A stretch of DNA of 42,798 bases from DATBRV01 sp036560145 (GTDB taxonomy: Bacteria > Myxococcota_A > UBA9160 > SMWR01): contig DATBRV010000083.1 of the NCBI GenBank assembly GCA_036560145.1, forward strand, positions 1-42,798, written 5' to 3'. Position 1 is the stretch's first letter, and each line of letters begins with the position of its first letter. Both the position numbers and the translations under genes were made by a program. The notes below the pieces were generated by a model that searched no databases, was not told where the DNA came from, and saw only the letters and a program-made list of their open reading frames with translations. This document shows, piece by piece, positions 1-8,260 of this stretch.

Positions 1-1
1 C

Positions 2-445
2 TTCGATAGCCGCTTCCGGCTGCTGCGCGAGCGCGTCGAGGCGATGAAGGCGATCTGGACCCAGGAGAAGGCCGAGTATCACGGGAAGCTCGTCGATTTC
101 GATCCGGTGTTCGCGTGGCCCAAGCCCGTGCAGAAGCCGCATCCGCCCATTCATGTGGGCGGCGCGTTCCCGGGCGGCGCACGGCGCGCGATCCGCTACG
201 GCGACGGCTGGGTGCCGATCCTCGGGCCGGATCTGATGAAGAATCAGATATCCGAGTTCCGCAAGCTGGCGCGCGAGGCGGGGCGCGATCCGGCCAAGCT
301 CGAGGTCTCGCTCTACGGTTTCCCCGTCGATGCCGATCGGCTGAAGCGCGCGCGAGACGCCGGCGCCGACCGCGTCGTCTTCTTCGCGCCGCCGCTCGCC
401 CGCGACGCAGCGCTCGAGTGGCTCGATCGCGCAGCGGCCTTGTGA
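2..445 (+). CDS. Luciferase-like (LLM class) F420/FMN oxidoreductase, 5' end cut
   Basis: This is the C-terminal part of a luciferase-like monooxygenase-family TIM barrel; the frame is open from the window edge, so the start lies upstream. Seen: the RFRLLRERVEAMKAIW helix, the YHGKLVDFDPVFAWPKPVQ substrate-loop region, and the PHPPIHVGG strand followed by an ARRAIRYGDGWVP helix and strand, all typical of the last third of F420-dependent LLM enzymes. The family reduces or oxidises substrates with F420 or FMN; no substrate can be named. Its TGA stop overlaps the GTG of the following MFS gene by 4 bp (GTGA), so the two are probably co-translated. Confidence 0.85.
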   Translation, partial: FDSRFRLLRERVEAMKAIWTQEKAEYHGKLVDFDPVFAWPKPVQKPHPPIHVGGAFPGGARRAIRYGDGWVPILGPDLMKNQISEFRKLAREAGRDPAKLEVSLYGFPVDADRLKRARDAGADRVVFFAPPLARDAALEWLDRAAAL

Positions 446-1743
446 CATTCACTGAAGTTGCCGCCCGCCCGCCGTGGTGGTTCCGGAGCGTCTTCAGCTT
501 CGTGCGAGCTGCTCCGCCGCTCACCCGCGAACAGTGGAGCCTGCTCGGACTGCTCGGGCTCACGCTGCTCATCAATCACTACGATTTCGCGCTGCTCTCG
601 CTCGCGCTGCCCCAGATCCAGACGGGGCTCGCCGTCCCCGAGGATCGGATCGGCGGCGTGATGGCGAGCGTGCGCCTCGGGGTGGTTCCCGCGATCCTGC
701 TCGCCTTCCTCGCCGACCGGATGGGAAGGCGGCGGCTGCTGGTCGCCACCATCCTCGGCTTCACGCTCTGCACCACGCTCACCGCCTTCGCGCGCGACGC
801 CGCCGAGTTCGCGGCCTTCCAGTTCTTCGCGCGCATGTTCATCGCCGCCGAGGAGATGCTCGCGGTGGTGGTGCTCGCCGAGGAGCTCGGCGCGGAATCG
901 CGCGGCTTCGGGATCGGGATCCTCGCCGCCTTCGGGGCGCTCGGCTTCGGCGCCGCCGCGCTGGCGCTCGCCCTGGTCGACGTGCTCCCCTTCGGCTGGC
1001 GCGCGCTCTATCTGGTGGGCGCCGCGCCCCTGCTCTGGGTGGCCTGGCTTCGCCGCCGGATTCCCGAGACGAGGCGCTTCGAGGCCGAGCGCGAGGCGCG
1101 TCGCGGCGAGTCCGGACTCGCGGCGTCGCTGCGCCCGCTGCGGGATCTGGTGCGGCTCTACCCGCGCCGCATGCTCGCGCTCTGCGCCGCGATCATTCCG
1201 TCCGCGCTGGTCTTGATCACCGCGGGCGGATTCGTCTCGAAGTTCCTCCAGGACGAGCGGGGCTGGCGGCCGGGGCAGGTGACCCTGCTCTACGCCGTGG
1301 CCGGGTTCCTGGTCTTCGTCGCGACGGTCGCCTCGGGCTCGCTCGCCGATCGCTTCGGGCGCCGCCGCGTGATGACGACCGCGCTGCTGCTCAACGCCAT
1401 CGGGATCGCCGGCTTCTACCACGGCTCCGCGGGCTGGATCGTGGCCTTCTGGGTGGTGATGATGGCCAGCAGCGTCGGCGTCGACGTGCTCTTCGGCGCG
1501 CTCGGGAGCGAGCTGTTTCCGACCTCGTATCGCTCGACCGCGTCGGGCGTGCGCGCCGCGGTGGGAACCATCGCCGGCTCGGCGGGGCTCTGGCTGGAAG
1601 GCTGGATCTTCCCGATGGCCGGCAGCCATGCCCAGGCGATCACCTGGATGCTCGGGCTCGCCTGGATCGCGCCGGTGGTGGTCGTGCTGCTCCTGCCGGA
1701 GACGGCGCGGCGCGAGCTGGAGGAGATCGCTCCCGCGGGCTGA
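442..1743 (+). CDS. MFS transporter, 12-TM
   Basis: An inner-membrane major facilitator superfamily permease of about 433 residues. Two homologous halves are visible, each with the cytoplasmic loop motif between TM2 and TM3: LADRMGRRRLL in the first half and LADRFGRRRVM in the second. A PETRRFE segment at the start of the central loop and PETARREL at the C-terminus resemble sugar- and organic-acid-porter branches. The GTG at 442 is chosen because it overlaps the preceding stop in GTGA and leaves a normal N-terminal tail before TM1. The frame stays open further upstream, but there it lies inside the oxidoreductase. The substrate is unknown. Confidence 0.85.
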   Translation: MTFTEVAARPPWWFRSVFSFVRAAPPLTREQWSLLGLLGLTLLINHYDFALLSLALPQIQTGLAVPEDRIGGVMASVRLGVVPAILLAFLADRMGRRRLLVATILGFTLCTTLTAFARDAAEFAAFQFFARMFIAAEEMLAVVVLAEELGAESRGFGIGILAAFGALGFGAAALALALVDVLPFGWRALYLVGAAPLLWVAWLRRRIPETRRFEAEREARRGESGLAASLRPLRDLVRLYPRRMLALCAAIIPSALVLITAGGFVSKFLQDERGWRPGQVTLLYAVAGFLVFVATVASGSLADRFGRRRVMTTALLLNAIGIAGFYHGSAGWIVAFWVVMMASSVGVDVLFGALGSELFPTSYRSTASGVRAAVGTIAGSAGLWLEGWIFPMAGSHAQAITWMLGLAWIAPVVVVLLLPETARRELEEIAPAG

Positions 1744-1793
1744 GGCGCGCCCGCGGGCCTCGGGGAGCAGGCGGGATCTGCTACCCAATCCGG

Positions 1794-2582
1794 ATGCCGG
1801 AGCTGTTCGCGTCGACGCTGGCGTTCACCGCGGTGGCGATGCTGCTGCTCTGGCTGCTCAGCCTGCGGTTGCGCGACGCCAGCATCGTCGACATCTGGTG
1901 GGGCCCCGGCTTCGCGGCGATCGCGGCCTTCAGCTGGGCGCTCGGTCCCGGCGGCGATTCTGCCCGCGCGAGGCTGATCGTGACGCTCGCGGCCCTCTGG
2001 GGGCTACGCCTCGGCGCGTACCTGTTCTGGCGCAACGCCGGGAAGGGCGAGGACTACCGCTACCAGGCGATGCGGCGGCGCCACGGCGCCCGCTTCGCGC
2101 GCATGAGCCTCACCACCGTCTTCGGACTGCAAGGGCTGCTGATGTGGTTCGTCTCGCTTCCGCTCCAGGTGGCGCAGACGGGCGGACCCACGGGCGGCCT
2201 CGGCGCCCTCGACGCGATCGGCGCGGCGCTCTTCTGCGCCGGCCTGCTCTTCGAGAGCCTGGGCGACCTCCAGCTCGCGCGCTTCAAGGCGGATCCGGCC
2301 AGCGCCGGCCGCGTGATGGACCGCGGTCTCTGGCGCTTCACGCGCCATCCGAACTATTTCGGCGACTGCGTCGTCTGGTGGGGACTCTGGGCGATCGCCT
2401 GCGGCGCTCCCGGCGGGGTCTACACCATCGCGAGTCCCCTGCTGATGAGCTTCCTGCTGCTGCGCGTCTCGGGCGTGGCGCTGCTCGAGCGCGGGCTCGT
2501 GAAGCGCAAGCCGGCCTACGCGGACTACCAGGCGCGCACCAGCGCCTTCTTCCCGCGCCCCCCGCGCCTGCCTCGCGGCTAG
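1794..2582 (+). CDS. DUF1295 family membrane protein (steroid 5-alpha-reductase-like fold)
   Basis: An integral membrane protein of 262 residues. Family signatures seen: an N-terminal hydrophobic helix, the DASIVDIWWGPGF motif around residues 27-39, and the C-terminal RFTRHPNYFGD motif near residue 181 that forms the cofactor-binding half in the 5-alpha-reductase and isoprenylcysteine-methyltransferase superfamily. Bacterial DUF1295 proteins are mostly uncharacterised; a reductase or methyltransferase acting on a lipid is plausible but not shown. No clear Shine-Dalgarno sequence is seen; a TACCCAAT box ends five bases before the ATG. The gene lies between a transporter and another luciferase-like enzyme on the same strand. 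Confidence 0.85.
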   Translation: MPELFASTLAFTAVAMLLLWLLSLRLRDASIVDIWWGPGFAAIAAFSWALGPGGDSARARLIVTLAALWGLRLGAYLFWRNAGKGEDYRYQAMRRRHGARFARMSLTTVFGLQGLLMWFVSLPLQVAQTGGPTGGLGALDAIGAALFCAGLLFESLGDLQLARFKADPASAGRVMDRGLWRFTRHPNYFGDCVVWWGLWAIACGAPGGVYTIASPLLMSFLLLRVSGVALLERGLVKRKPAYADYQARTSAFFPRPPRLPRG

Positions 2583-2605
2583 CGCCGGAAGCGAGGCTCC
2601 TCCGC

Positions 2606-3481
2606 TTGGAAATCGGGATGACGCTGCCGACGATGGTCGAAGGGCTCTCGCGGGAGGACGTGCTCGCCTGGTGCGAGCGCATCGACGCGGGACCCTTCTC
2701 GACCCTCGCGGCCGGCGAGCGCATCGCGTTCGCGAACCAGGAATGCCTGGTGATGCTCTCCGCGGCGGCAGCCCTCACGCGGCGCGTGCGCGTCTTCGCC
2801 ACCGTCTTCGTGCTGCCCATGCACGATCCGGTGTGGCTCGCGAAGCAGGTCGCCACGCTCGACGTGCTCAGCGGCGGGCGCTTCGTGCTGGGGGTCGGCG
2901 CCGGCGCGCGCGAGGAGGACTACCGCAGCGTGGGCGCGAGCTTCGCGAAGCGGCAGGCGCGGATGGCCGCGGGCGTCGCGACCCTGCGGCGGATCTGGCG
3001 GGCCGAGCCGCCCTTCCCCGGCGCCCATCCGGTCGGCCCGCGGCCGCTGCGGGCGGGTGGTCCGCCGGTGCTGGTGGGAGCGCTCGCCCCCCGCGCGATC
3101 GCGCGCGCCGCAAGCTGGGCGGACGGGCTCGCGGGCTTCAGCCTCGGACCCGACCCGCGCGAGATCGAGCGCGGCTTCCGCGCCGCGCGCGAGGCCTGGC
3201 GCGCGGCGGAGCGCAGCTCGCCGCCGCGCCTCGTCACGAGCTTCTGGTACGCGCTCGGGCCGGGCGCGCGCGAGCAGCTCGACGCCTACGTCGCGCGCTA
3301 CCTGGGCAGCTTCGGGAAGGGAGCCGTCGTCGGCGCGCAGCGCGCCGCCGTCGCCGCCAGCCCGCAGGCCGTGCGGGATGCGCTGCGCGCCATCGAGTCC
3401 GCCGGCGGCGACGAGGTGATCCTGGTGCCGACCAGCGCCGGCCTCGACCAGCTCGACCGGCTGCGCGACGTTCTCGGCTGA
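2606..3481 (+). CDS. Luciferase-like (LLM class) F420/FMN oxidoreductase
   Basis: A luciferase-like TIM barrel, 291 residues from the TTG at 2606. TTG is preferred over the ATG at 2618 because it restores the usual first beta-strand (MEIGMTLP), which the ATG would cut. Motifs seen: TLDVLSGGRFVLGVGAG after the third strand, typical of F420-dependent members, and VLVGALAPRAIARAASWADGLAG in the phosphate-binding half. The residue after the Val-Leu-Gly-Val strand is Gly-Ala-Gly as in the family. Substrate unknown. It shares orientation with its neighbours; the next gene starts 20 bp downstream. Confidence 0.82.
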   Translation: MEIGMTLPTMVEGLSREDVLAWCERIDAGPFSTLAAGERIAFANQECLVMLSAAAALTRRVRVFATVFVLPMHDPVWLAKQVATLDVLSGGRFVLGVGAGAREEDYRSVGASFAKRQARMAAGVATLRRIWRAEPPFPGAHPVGPRPLRAGGPPVLVGALAPRAIARAASWADGLAGFSLGPDPREIERGFRAAREAWRAAERSSPPRLVTSFWYALGPGAREQLDAYVARYLGSFGKGAVVGAQRAAVAASPQAVRDALRAIESAGGDEVILVPTSAGLDQLDRLRDVLG

Positions 3482-3501
3482 GAAAGGGGCGACAGGATCC
3501 G

Positions 3502-3912
3502 ATGAAGCGAGCGGCGATCGTGCTGGCGGCTGCGGTCGGTCTCCTCGGCGCCTGCCTGCTCGCGCACATGGCCCTGATCGAGTGGAGCGGCGAAGTGATC
3601 GTCCTGCGCACCGAGAAGCCCGGCGGCGGGTGGCTCGAAACCCGGCTCTGGATCGTGGATGACGGAGGCTCCGCCTGGCTCCACGGCGGCGATTCCGCGT
3701 GGATGGCCAATCTCAGGGCACGGCCCGTCGTGGAGATCGAGCGCAGCGGAGCAACGCGTCGCTACCGCGCCGAAGCCGTCCCTGGCCCGCATCCCAGGAT
3801 TCACGAGCTGCTCCGCGGGAAGTACGGCTTCGCGGATCGCTGGGTCCGCTTCGTCGGGCCGGACCAGGAATCCACGACGGCGGTCCGCCTCGAGTTCGTG
3901 GCTGCGCCCTAG
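3502..3912 (+). CDS. Membrane-anchored split-barrel-like protein, possible deazaflavin/flavin-binding
   Basis: A 136-residue protein with a hydrophobic N-terminal segment (residues 4-22) that could be a signal anchor. A beta-rich domain follows, with ETRLWIVDDGGSAWLHGGD and a WMANLRARPVVEIERSG motif. This pattern (ligand loop, then an N-L-R-A helix and an ExERxG strand) recalls the deazaflavin-dependent nitroreductase and pyridoxamine-oxidase-like split barrels. I judge the fold likely and the activity unknown. The upstream AGAAAGGGG segment can act as a ribosome-binding site. The gene directly follows a putative F420-dependent enzyme, which fits but does not prove a deazaflavin role. Confidence 0.65.
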   Translation: MKRAAIVLAAAVGLLGACLLAHMALIEWSGEVIVLRTEKPGGGWLETRLWIVDDGGSAWLHGGDSAWMANLRARPVVEIERSGATRRYRAEAVPGPHPRIHELLRGKYGFADRWVRFVGPDQESTTAVRLEFVAAP

Positions 3913-3968
3913 CCTGCCGTAGCGCTGGAAGCCACCCAGTCCATCCCATCGGGCGCAGGAGAGACTGC

Positions 3969-4487
3969 ATGGACCTTCAAACCCTCGCGAATCTCGGTCA
4001 GTTCGTCAGCGGGCTCGTCGTGATCGTCTCGCTGGTGTATCTCGCGGTGCAGGTCAGACAGAACACCCAGTCCCTGCACACCGAAAACTACGGCCGCGCC
4101 CTGGATCGCATCTCCGCGATGCAGTCGCAGATGAGCCGCGACGGCCAGGTCACGCTCCTGTTCTCGAAGGGCGTCGTCGATCCGTCCGCGTTGAGCGCGC
4201 AGGAGCGGATCCAGTTCACGTGGATGGCGTACGAGGCGTTCGGCGCCTTCGAGTTCATGTTCCACCAGGCGCAGTCGCGCGCCATCCCGGACGAGGTCTG
4301 GGAGCGCTGGTCGGCGACCACGGCCTGGTGGCTCTCCTTCCCGGGCGTCCGAGCGTGGTGGGCGGCCAGGCCCGCCCCATTCTCGTCGAGCTTCTCCGTT
4401 TTCGTCGAGCGCTGCATCCGCGACAATCCGACGGATCCCGCCGCCGTCGAGCGCTGGCAGGAGTTCGTGCGCGGCCCCCGGGCGTAG
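3969..4487 (+). CDS. Uncharacterised protein with one N-terminal TM helix
   Basis: A 172-residue protein with a hydrophobic helix at residues 8-26 (FVSGLVVIVSLVYLAVQVRQN) followed by a Trp- and Phe-rich helical domain. The layout 'LANLGQFVSGLVVIVSLVYLAVQVRQNT' recurs in small hypothetical proteins of many environmental proteobacteria whose function is unknown. I do not recognise a catalytic motif. GGAGA before the ATG (AGGAGAGACTGC) provides a good ribosome-binding site. It is probably anchored in the inner membrane with a cytoplasmic C-terminal domain, an inference from the positive residue after the helix. Confidence 0.75.
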   Translation: MDLQTLANLGQFVSGLVVIVSLVYLAVQVRQNTQSLHTENYGRALDRISAMQSQMSRDGQVTLLFSKGVVDPSALSAQERIQFTWMAYEAFGAFEFMFHQAQSRAIPDEVWERWSATTAWWLSFPGVRAWWAARPAPFSSSFSVFVERCIRDNPTDPAAVERWQEFVRGPRA

Positions 4488-4535
4488 AGGGCCCGCCGCC
4501 GGATCCCCTACAGTCCCGGACCTGGGATGAAAGCG

Positions 4536-4541
4536 TAAAAT
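4536..4541 (+). promoter_or_regulatory. Putative -10 box (TAAAAT) for carbonic anhydrase
   Basis: TAAAAT lies 9 bases before the ATG at 4551, in an AT-rich patch that stands out from its GC-rich surroundings. No Shine-Dalgarno sequence lies between it and the ATG, so a leaderless transcript is suggested. No convincing -35 element was found. Confidence 0.4.
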
Positions 4542-4550
4542 GGTTTGTCG

Positions 4551-5183
4551 ATGATCTCCGCCGCCAGAGCGCTCGACCTCCTGCGCCAGGGCAACCGTCG
4601 CTTCGTGTCCGACGTGCGCAGCCCCAATGCGCCCTCGAGCCATTCGCGCCGCCAGGAATCGGCCGCCGGCCAGGAGCCGTTCGCCATCATCCTCGGATGC
4701 TCCGATTCGCGGGTGCCGGCGGAGATCGTCTTCGATCAGGGCCTGGGCGACCTGTTCGTGATCCGCGTCGCGGGAAACATCGTGGCGCCCTCTCAAGTCG
4801 GCAGCGTCGAGTTCGCCGCGGCGCGGTTCGGAACGCGCCTCGTGGTGGTGCTCGGCCATTCCCGCTGCGGGGCCATCCTCGCGACGCTCGAGGAGCTGGG
4901 GCGTCCGTCGGAAGACCAATCGCAGAACCTTCGCTCGATCGTCGACCGGATCCGGCCGTCCGTCGAGCCGCTGCTGGAGACGGAGCTCGAGCAGGATCCG
5001 GAGGGGCTGGTGCAGAGCGCCGTGCGGGCCAACATCCGCGCTTCGGCGAACCACCTGCGGCACGGCTCGGAGGTGCTCGAGCAGCTGATCCAGAAGGACG
5101 GGCTCCTGATCGTGGGGGCCGAATATTCGCTGGAGACGGGAGTCGTAGAATTCTTCGACGGAGTGCCACCCGATCGCGGCTGA
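4551..5183 (+). CDS. Beta-class carbonic anhydrase
   Basis: Zinc enzyme interconverting CO2 and bicarbonate in the cytoplasm. The 210-residue protein carries the complete beta-class signature: GCSDSR (zinc Cys50, the Asp52-Arg54 dyad), then VAGNI, then GHSRCGA (zinc His103 and Cys106). This is the usual length for a single-domain beta carbonic anhydrase. Start choice: ATG 4551; a TTG two codons upstream (4545) is possible and would add Met-Ser. A TAAAAT box 9 bp before the ATG suggests its own promoter. The stop at 5183 is followed 2 bases later by the proposed start of the GH16 gene. Confidence 0.93.
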   Translation: MISAARALDLLRQGNRRFVSDVRSPNAPSSHSRRQESAAGQEPFAIILGCSDSRVPAEIVFDQGLGDLFVIRVAGNIVAPSQVGSVEFAAARFGTRLVVVLGHSRCGAILATLEELGRPSEDQSQNLRSIVDRIRPSVEPLLETELEQDPEGLVQSAVRANIRASANHLRHGSEVLEQLIQKDGLLIVGAEYSLETGVVEFFDGVPPDRG

Positions 5184-5185
5184 GC

Positions 5186-5959
5186 GTGCTGCTGGCGCTC
5201 GGTCTCGCCTCCCTCGTCCAGGGTCCGCCCGACACCCGAGCGGGCGAGCCGATGCGCTGGAGCCTGGTGTTTTCCGACGAGTTCGACGGCGCCCGGGTCG
5301 ACTCCAGGAAGTGGAGCATCGGGAACCCGCTCGACGGGATCATCAACCACGAGCTGCAGGCCTACGTTCCCGAGGCTGTCGGCCTGCGCGCTGGCGCTCT
5401 GTTGCTGACGGCAACACGACATCCAACAGTGTATCGTGGAGCCAGCCTCCCCTTTCGCTCGGGGACGGTGACGACTTTCGGGAAGTTCGCGTTCGGCTAC
5501 GGCCGGGTCGAGGTTCGCGCGAAGCTTCCGGCTGGAACGGGACTCTGGCCCGCGTTCTGGCTCCTCCCCGAATCCCTGAATTGGCCACCCGAGATCGACC
5601 TGTTCGAGGTGCGCGGGGATGCGCCGGGGACCCTTCACCAAACGCTGCATTGGCGCGATCCGGAGCAGGGGCCTCGCTTCGATACCGCTCGGCATCTCGG
5701 TCCCGACCTGTCGGCTGGATTCCACGTGTACCGGCTCGACTGGAGGCCGGACGCGATCCTCTGGTACCTCGACGGGATCGAAAGCCGCCGCGCGACCCGG
5801 GCGATTCCAGCCATCCCGATGTACCTCAATGCAGCGCTGGCCGTGGGCGGCGATTTCCCGGGCCCGCCCGACGAATCCACCCCCTTCCCGGCGATGCTCG
5901 AGATCGACTACGTGCGCGTCTATCGCTGGGGTCCGGATTCTCCCGCGATCTCCCGCTAG
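5186..5959 (+). CDS. Secreted glycoside hydrolase family 16 protein
   Basis: Beta-glucanase-like jelly-roll enzyme, probably exported. The catalytic signature E-I-D-L-F-E (Glu136 nucleophile, Asp138, Glu141 acid/base, numbered from the GTG at 5186) is intact. It is preceded by LWPAFWLLPE and followed by the IDYVRVYRW C-terminal strand, both hallmarks of GH16. The start is uncertain: no ATG lies before the hydrophobic leader, so GTG 5186, 2 bases after the carbonic anhydrase stop, is proposed. The leader it gives is short and lacks a basic n-region, so an upstream CTG at 5180 or non-ATG codon remains possible, while ATG 5252 would remove the leader. Family substrates include laminarin, lichenan, agar and carrageenan; which applies is not visible. 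Confidence 0.85.
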   Translation: MLLALGLASLVQGPPDTRAGEPMRWSLVFSDEFDGARVDSRKWSIGNPLDGIINHELQAYVPEAVGLRAGALLLTATRHPTVYRGASLPFRSGTVTTFGKFAFGYGRVEVRAKLPAGTGLWPAFWLLPESLNWPPEIDLFEVRGDAPGTLHQTLHWRDPEQGPRFDTARHLGPDLSAGFHVYRLDWRPDAILWYLDGIESRRATRAIPAIPMYLNAALAVGGDFPGPPDESTPFPAMLEIDYVRVYRWGPDSPAISR

Positions 5960-6003
5960 GCTTGGCTTCCGTCGATGGGCGGCAGCCGCAGCGGGAGGAA
6001 TCC

Positions 6004-6513
6004 ATGTTCGTGAAGCTCCTGGGGCGCGACCTCGCGATCCTCGCGGTCTCCGTGCTCGCCTGGCGTCTGGCCGCGCCGCTCTCGGCCGGCAGCGGCGTCG
6101 TCAGCGACGTCGCGGGCGTGCTGCTGGGATTCCTCTTCGGCGTGTGCGCCTTCCTGATCCACGAATGGGGCCACCTGGCGGGTGCGGTCGCGAGCCGGAG
6201 CGCGATCCAGCCGCCCACGGGACTCGCCTCTCCGTTCGTCTTCAGCTTCGAGTCCCGCAAGAACTCGCGGCGCCAGTTCCTGAGCATGTCCTTCTCGGGC
6301 TTCGTGGCCACCGCGGCGGTGGTGTGGGCCGCCTACGCGCTCCTGCCTTCGGACCTGCTGGCTACGCGCGTGGCGCGCGGCCTGGTGGTGTTCCTCACCT
6401 TCCTCGGGGTCGTCCTCGAGGTTCCGCTCGTGATCTACTCGCTGCTGACGCGCCGGGTCCCGCCGGTCGACGGGCTCGAAGCGCCGCGCCAGACGCAACG
6501 AGCCGCCGCCTGA
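6004..6513 (+). CDS. Small multi-pass membrane protein with HEWGH motif
   Basis: A 169-residue protein with about four hydrophobic segments (near residues 9-28, 33-52, 97-116 and 126-150). The second ends in FLIHEWGHLAG, an HExxH zinc motif (His53, Glu54, His57) at the membrane boundary. This placement recalls site-2 (M50) proteases, but the LDG motif carrying the third ligand of M50 enzymes is not evident and the protein is short. It may be a minimal relative or a non-peptidase. AGGAATCC precedes the ATG. Neighbours (GH16, SDR) give no functional clue. Confidence 0.75.
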   Translation: MFVKLLGRDLAILAVSVLAWRLAAPLSAGSGVVSDVAGVLLGFLFGVCAFLIHEWGHLAGAVASRSAIQPPTGLASPFVFSFESRKNSRRQFLSMSFSGFVATAAVVWAAYALLPSDLLATRVARGLVVFLTFLGVVLEVPLVIYSLLTRRVPPVDGLEAPRQTQRAAA

Positions 6514-6532
6514 ACGAAAGGACTCTACGAAC

Positions 6533-7390
6533 ATGGCCAGGATCCTGATCACGGGCACCAGCAAGGGGATCGGGTACCACGCCACGCTGCTGCTGGCGCG
6601 CGCCGGGCACGAGGTGGTCGCGACCATGCGGAACCCGGGCGCCAGCGATCTCGCGATGGCGGCCCGCGAGGCGAAGCTTCCGGTGACGGTCCTCCCTCTC
6701 GACGTGGACGACGACGCCTCGGTGGCCGACCTCTTTGGGAAGGTTGGGGATTCGATCGACGTGCTCGTCAACAACGCCGGCATCTACAGCATCAACGCCG
6801 TCGAGGACGAGGGCCTCGATCAGTTCCGGCGCGTGATGGAGACCAACTATTTCGGCGCCGTGCGCTGCGTGAAGCAGGTGCTCCCGGCGATGCGCAAGCG
6901 CGGCTCCGGCTGCATCATCAACGTGACGTCGATCGCCGGGCGCATCGCCTTCTTTGCGAGCAGCGCCTACGCGGCTTCGAAGTTCGCGCTGGAGGCGTTC
7001 ACGGAGTCGCTGGCCCAGGAGGTGAGCGGCTGCGGAATCAAGGTGGCCCTGGTGGAGCCGGGCATCATCGATACGGCGATGGCCACCACCCAACTGCCGC
7101 AGTACGACGCGGCCACGCGCTATCCGCACGGGCGCCGGCTGCACGCCTTCTTCACCAATCCCGCAAGGCCACAGGCCGCTCCGAGCCTGGTCGGGGAGAT
7201 GATCCGCTACGTGATCGAGAAGGAGGATCCGCGGCTGCGCTTTCCCGTCGGTCCCGACGCTCTTCCCTTCCTGGGCTGGCGCCACACCCTGAGCGACGAG
7301 GACTGGGTTGGGCTCGGCGGCCGCGAGCGCGACGCGGACTACTTCGAGCGGGTCTTGATGGATACCGGAGTCGATCTGCGCAGCGCATGA
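6533..7390 (+). CDS. Short-chain dehydrogenase/reductase
   Basis: Classical SDR of 285 residues acting on alcohol or carbonyl groups with NAD(P). Seen: the TGTSKGIG dinucleotide motif at residues 8-15, LVNNAGIY (NNAG) near residue 79, the catalytic Ser in INVTSIAG, and Y-A-A-S-K (YxxxK) near residue 144, followed by a PGIIDTAM segment. The final 90 residues extend beyond the minimal domain and end with a substrate-lid region. AAAGGAC upstream of the ATG supports the start. The stop overlaps the next ATG in ATGA, so it is translationally coupled to the methyltransferase-like gene. Confidence 0.93.
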   Translation: MARILITGTSKGIGYHATLLLARAGHEVVATMRNPGASDLAMAAREAKLPVTVLPLDVDDDASVADLFGKVGDSIDVLVNNAGIYSINAVEDEGLDQFRRVMETNYFGAVRCVKQVLPAMRKRGSGCIINVTSIAGRIAFFASSAYAASKFALEAFTESLAQEVSGCGIKVALVEPGIIDTAMATTQLPQYDAATRYPHGRRLHAFFTNPARPQAAPSLVGEMIRYVIEKEDPRLRFPVGPDALPFLGWRHTLSDEDWVGLGGRERDADYFERVLMDTGVDLRSA

Positions 7391-7935
7391 AAACCCTTCT
7401 CGCAATCACGCTCGCCGCGCAGGCGATCCTGTTCCTCTTCACGGGCCTCAGCTGGCTGGCGCCCGCGCATCGCATCTGGCCGCCTCCCTCCCGTCAGAGC
7501 TGGCAGCTCTACACCACCTGGTTTCTTTCGTGGGTCTCGCTGAGCGGGGTCTTCCTGCTCGCGGTGTTCGGCCGCAACTCGCTCGGGCTTCCGGCCTGGC
7601 TGCGCCTCGGCGCGGGCCTGCCGCTGCTCGCGGCCGGAATCGCCGCGATCGCCTGGGGCTTCCGCGAGCTCAGCATCCAGACGACGCTAGGCGCTTCGGG
7701 CGGTCTGATCCGGAGCGGCCCGTACCGCTGGTCGCGCAATCCGCAATACGTCGGCGCCTGCTGCTACCTCATCTCCCTGGTGCTCCTCAGCGGCTCGCAT
7801 CTGACCGCCATCGGCTGTCTGGCGGTGGCGGCGTGGTTCATCGTCACCCCCTTCGTCGAAGAGCCGTGGTTGGCCGAGCGATTCGGCGACGAGTACCAGG
7901 AATACCGCCGCAGCGTCCCCCGTTTCCTCGGTTAG
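7387..7935 (+). CDS. Isoprenylcysteine methyltransferase-like membrane protein
   Basis: A 182-residue membrane protein with about five hydrophobic segments. The C-terminal signature GPYRWSRNPQYVG (about residues 115-127) followed by PFVEEPWLAERFGDEYQEYRRSVPRF is characteristic of the ICMT/PEMT methyltransferase superfamily, where it binds S-adenosylmethionine and the Glu-rich loop near the membrane is catalytic. Bacterial members methylate unknown small or lipid substrates. Its ATG lies in the stop of the SDR (ATGA overlap), so the two probably act on the same metabolite; this is inferred from context only. Confidence 0.85.
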   Translation: MKTLLAITLAAQAILFLFTGLSWLAPAHRIWPPPSRQSWQLYTTWFLSWVSLSGVFLLAVFGRNSLGLPAWLRLGAGLPLLAAGIAAIAWGFRELSIQTTLGASGGLIRSGPYRWSRNPQYVGACCYLISLVLLSGSHLTAIGCLAVAAWFIVTPFVEEPWLAERFGDEYQEYRRSVPRFLG

Positions 7936-7981
7936 AATCCCGATCCAGCGCCCCCTCGCCCGGGGGGTGGAAGGAGGACCG

Positions 7982-8227
7982 ATGAGCCGTTTCCGGATCG
8001 CGACGCTCCTGGCACCCCTGGCCCTGCTCCTCGCGCTCGGCGGCCTCGCCTGCGGCAGCGAGGAGAGCAAGATCGACCGCGGCGTCGCCGTCGATCCGGA
8101 GGTGGCCGTCCCCGACTCGCCGCTGGAAGACGGCCTCAGCGCGGACGAGAGGCTTCAGCAGGAGACCGACGAGGAAGACGCCCGCTCGAAGGCGCGCTTC
8201 GACGAGGCCCAGCCGCCTGCCGAGTGA
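7982..8227 (+). CDS. Small probable lipoprotein
   Basis: An 81-residue protein with a basic n-region (MSRFR), a long hydrophobic core and a Cys at about residue 24 in GGLACGSE, followed by a highly acidic, low-complexity tail. This fits a lipoprotein signal peptide, though the lipobox (G-L-A-C rather than L-A-G-C) is not canonical. No domain is recognised in the mature part. GGAGGACC is an excellent ribosome-binding site directly before the ATG, and a TTAGAAT box lies about 45 bp upstream. Confidence 0.7.
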   Translation: MSRFRIATLLAPLALLLALGGLACGSEESKIDRGVAVDPEVAVPDSPLEDGLSADERLQQETDEEDARSKARFDEAQPPAE

Positions 8228-8260
8228 CGAAGCGCTCGTGCGCGCGGAGGAGGTGCAGCC

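Noticed and set aside
115..441. Longer N-terminus for the first MFS transporter
   Set aside because: The upstream in-frame stretch is Arg-rich and overlaps the luciferase-like gene; GTG 442 with the GTGA overlap and a normal first helix is better supported.
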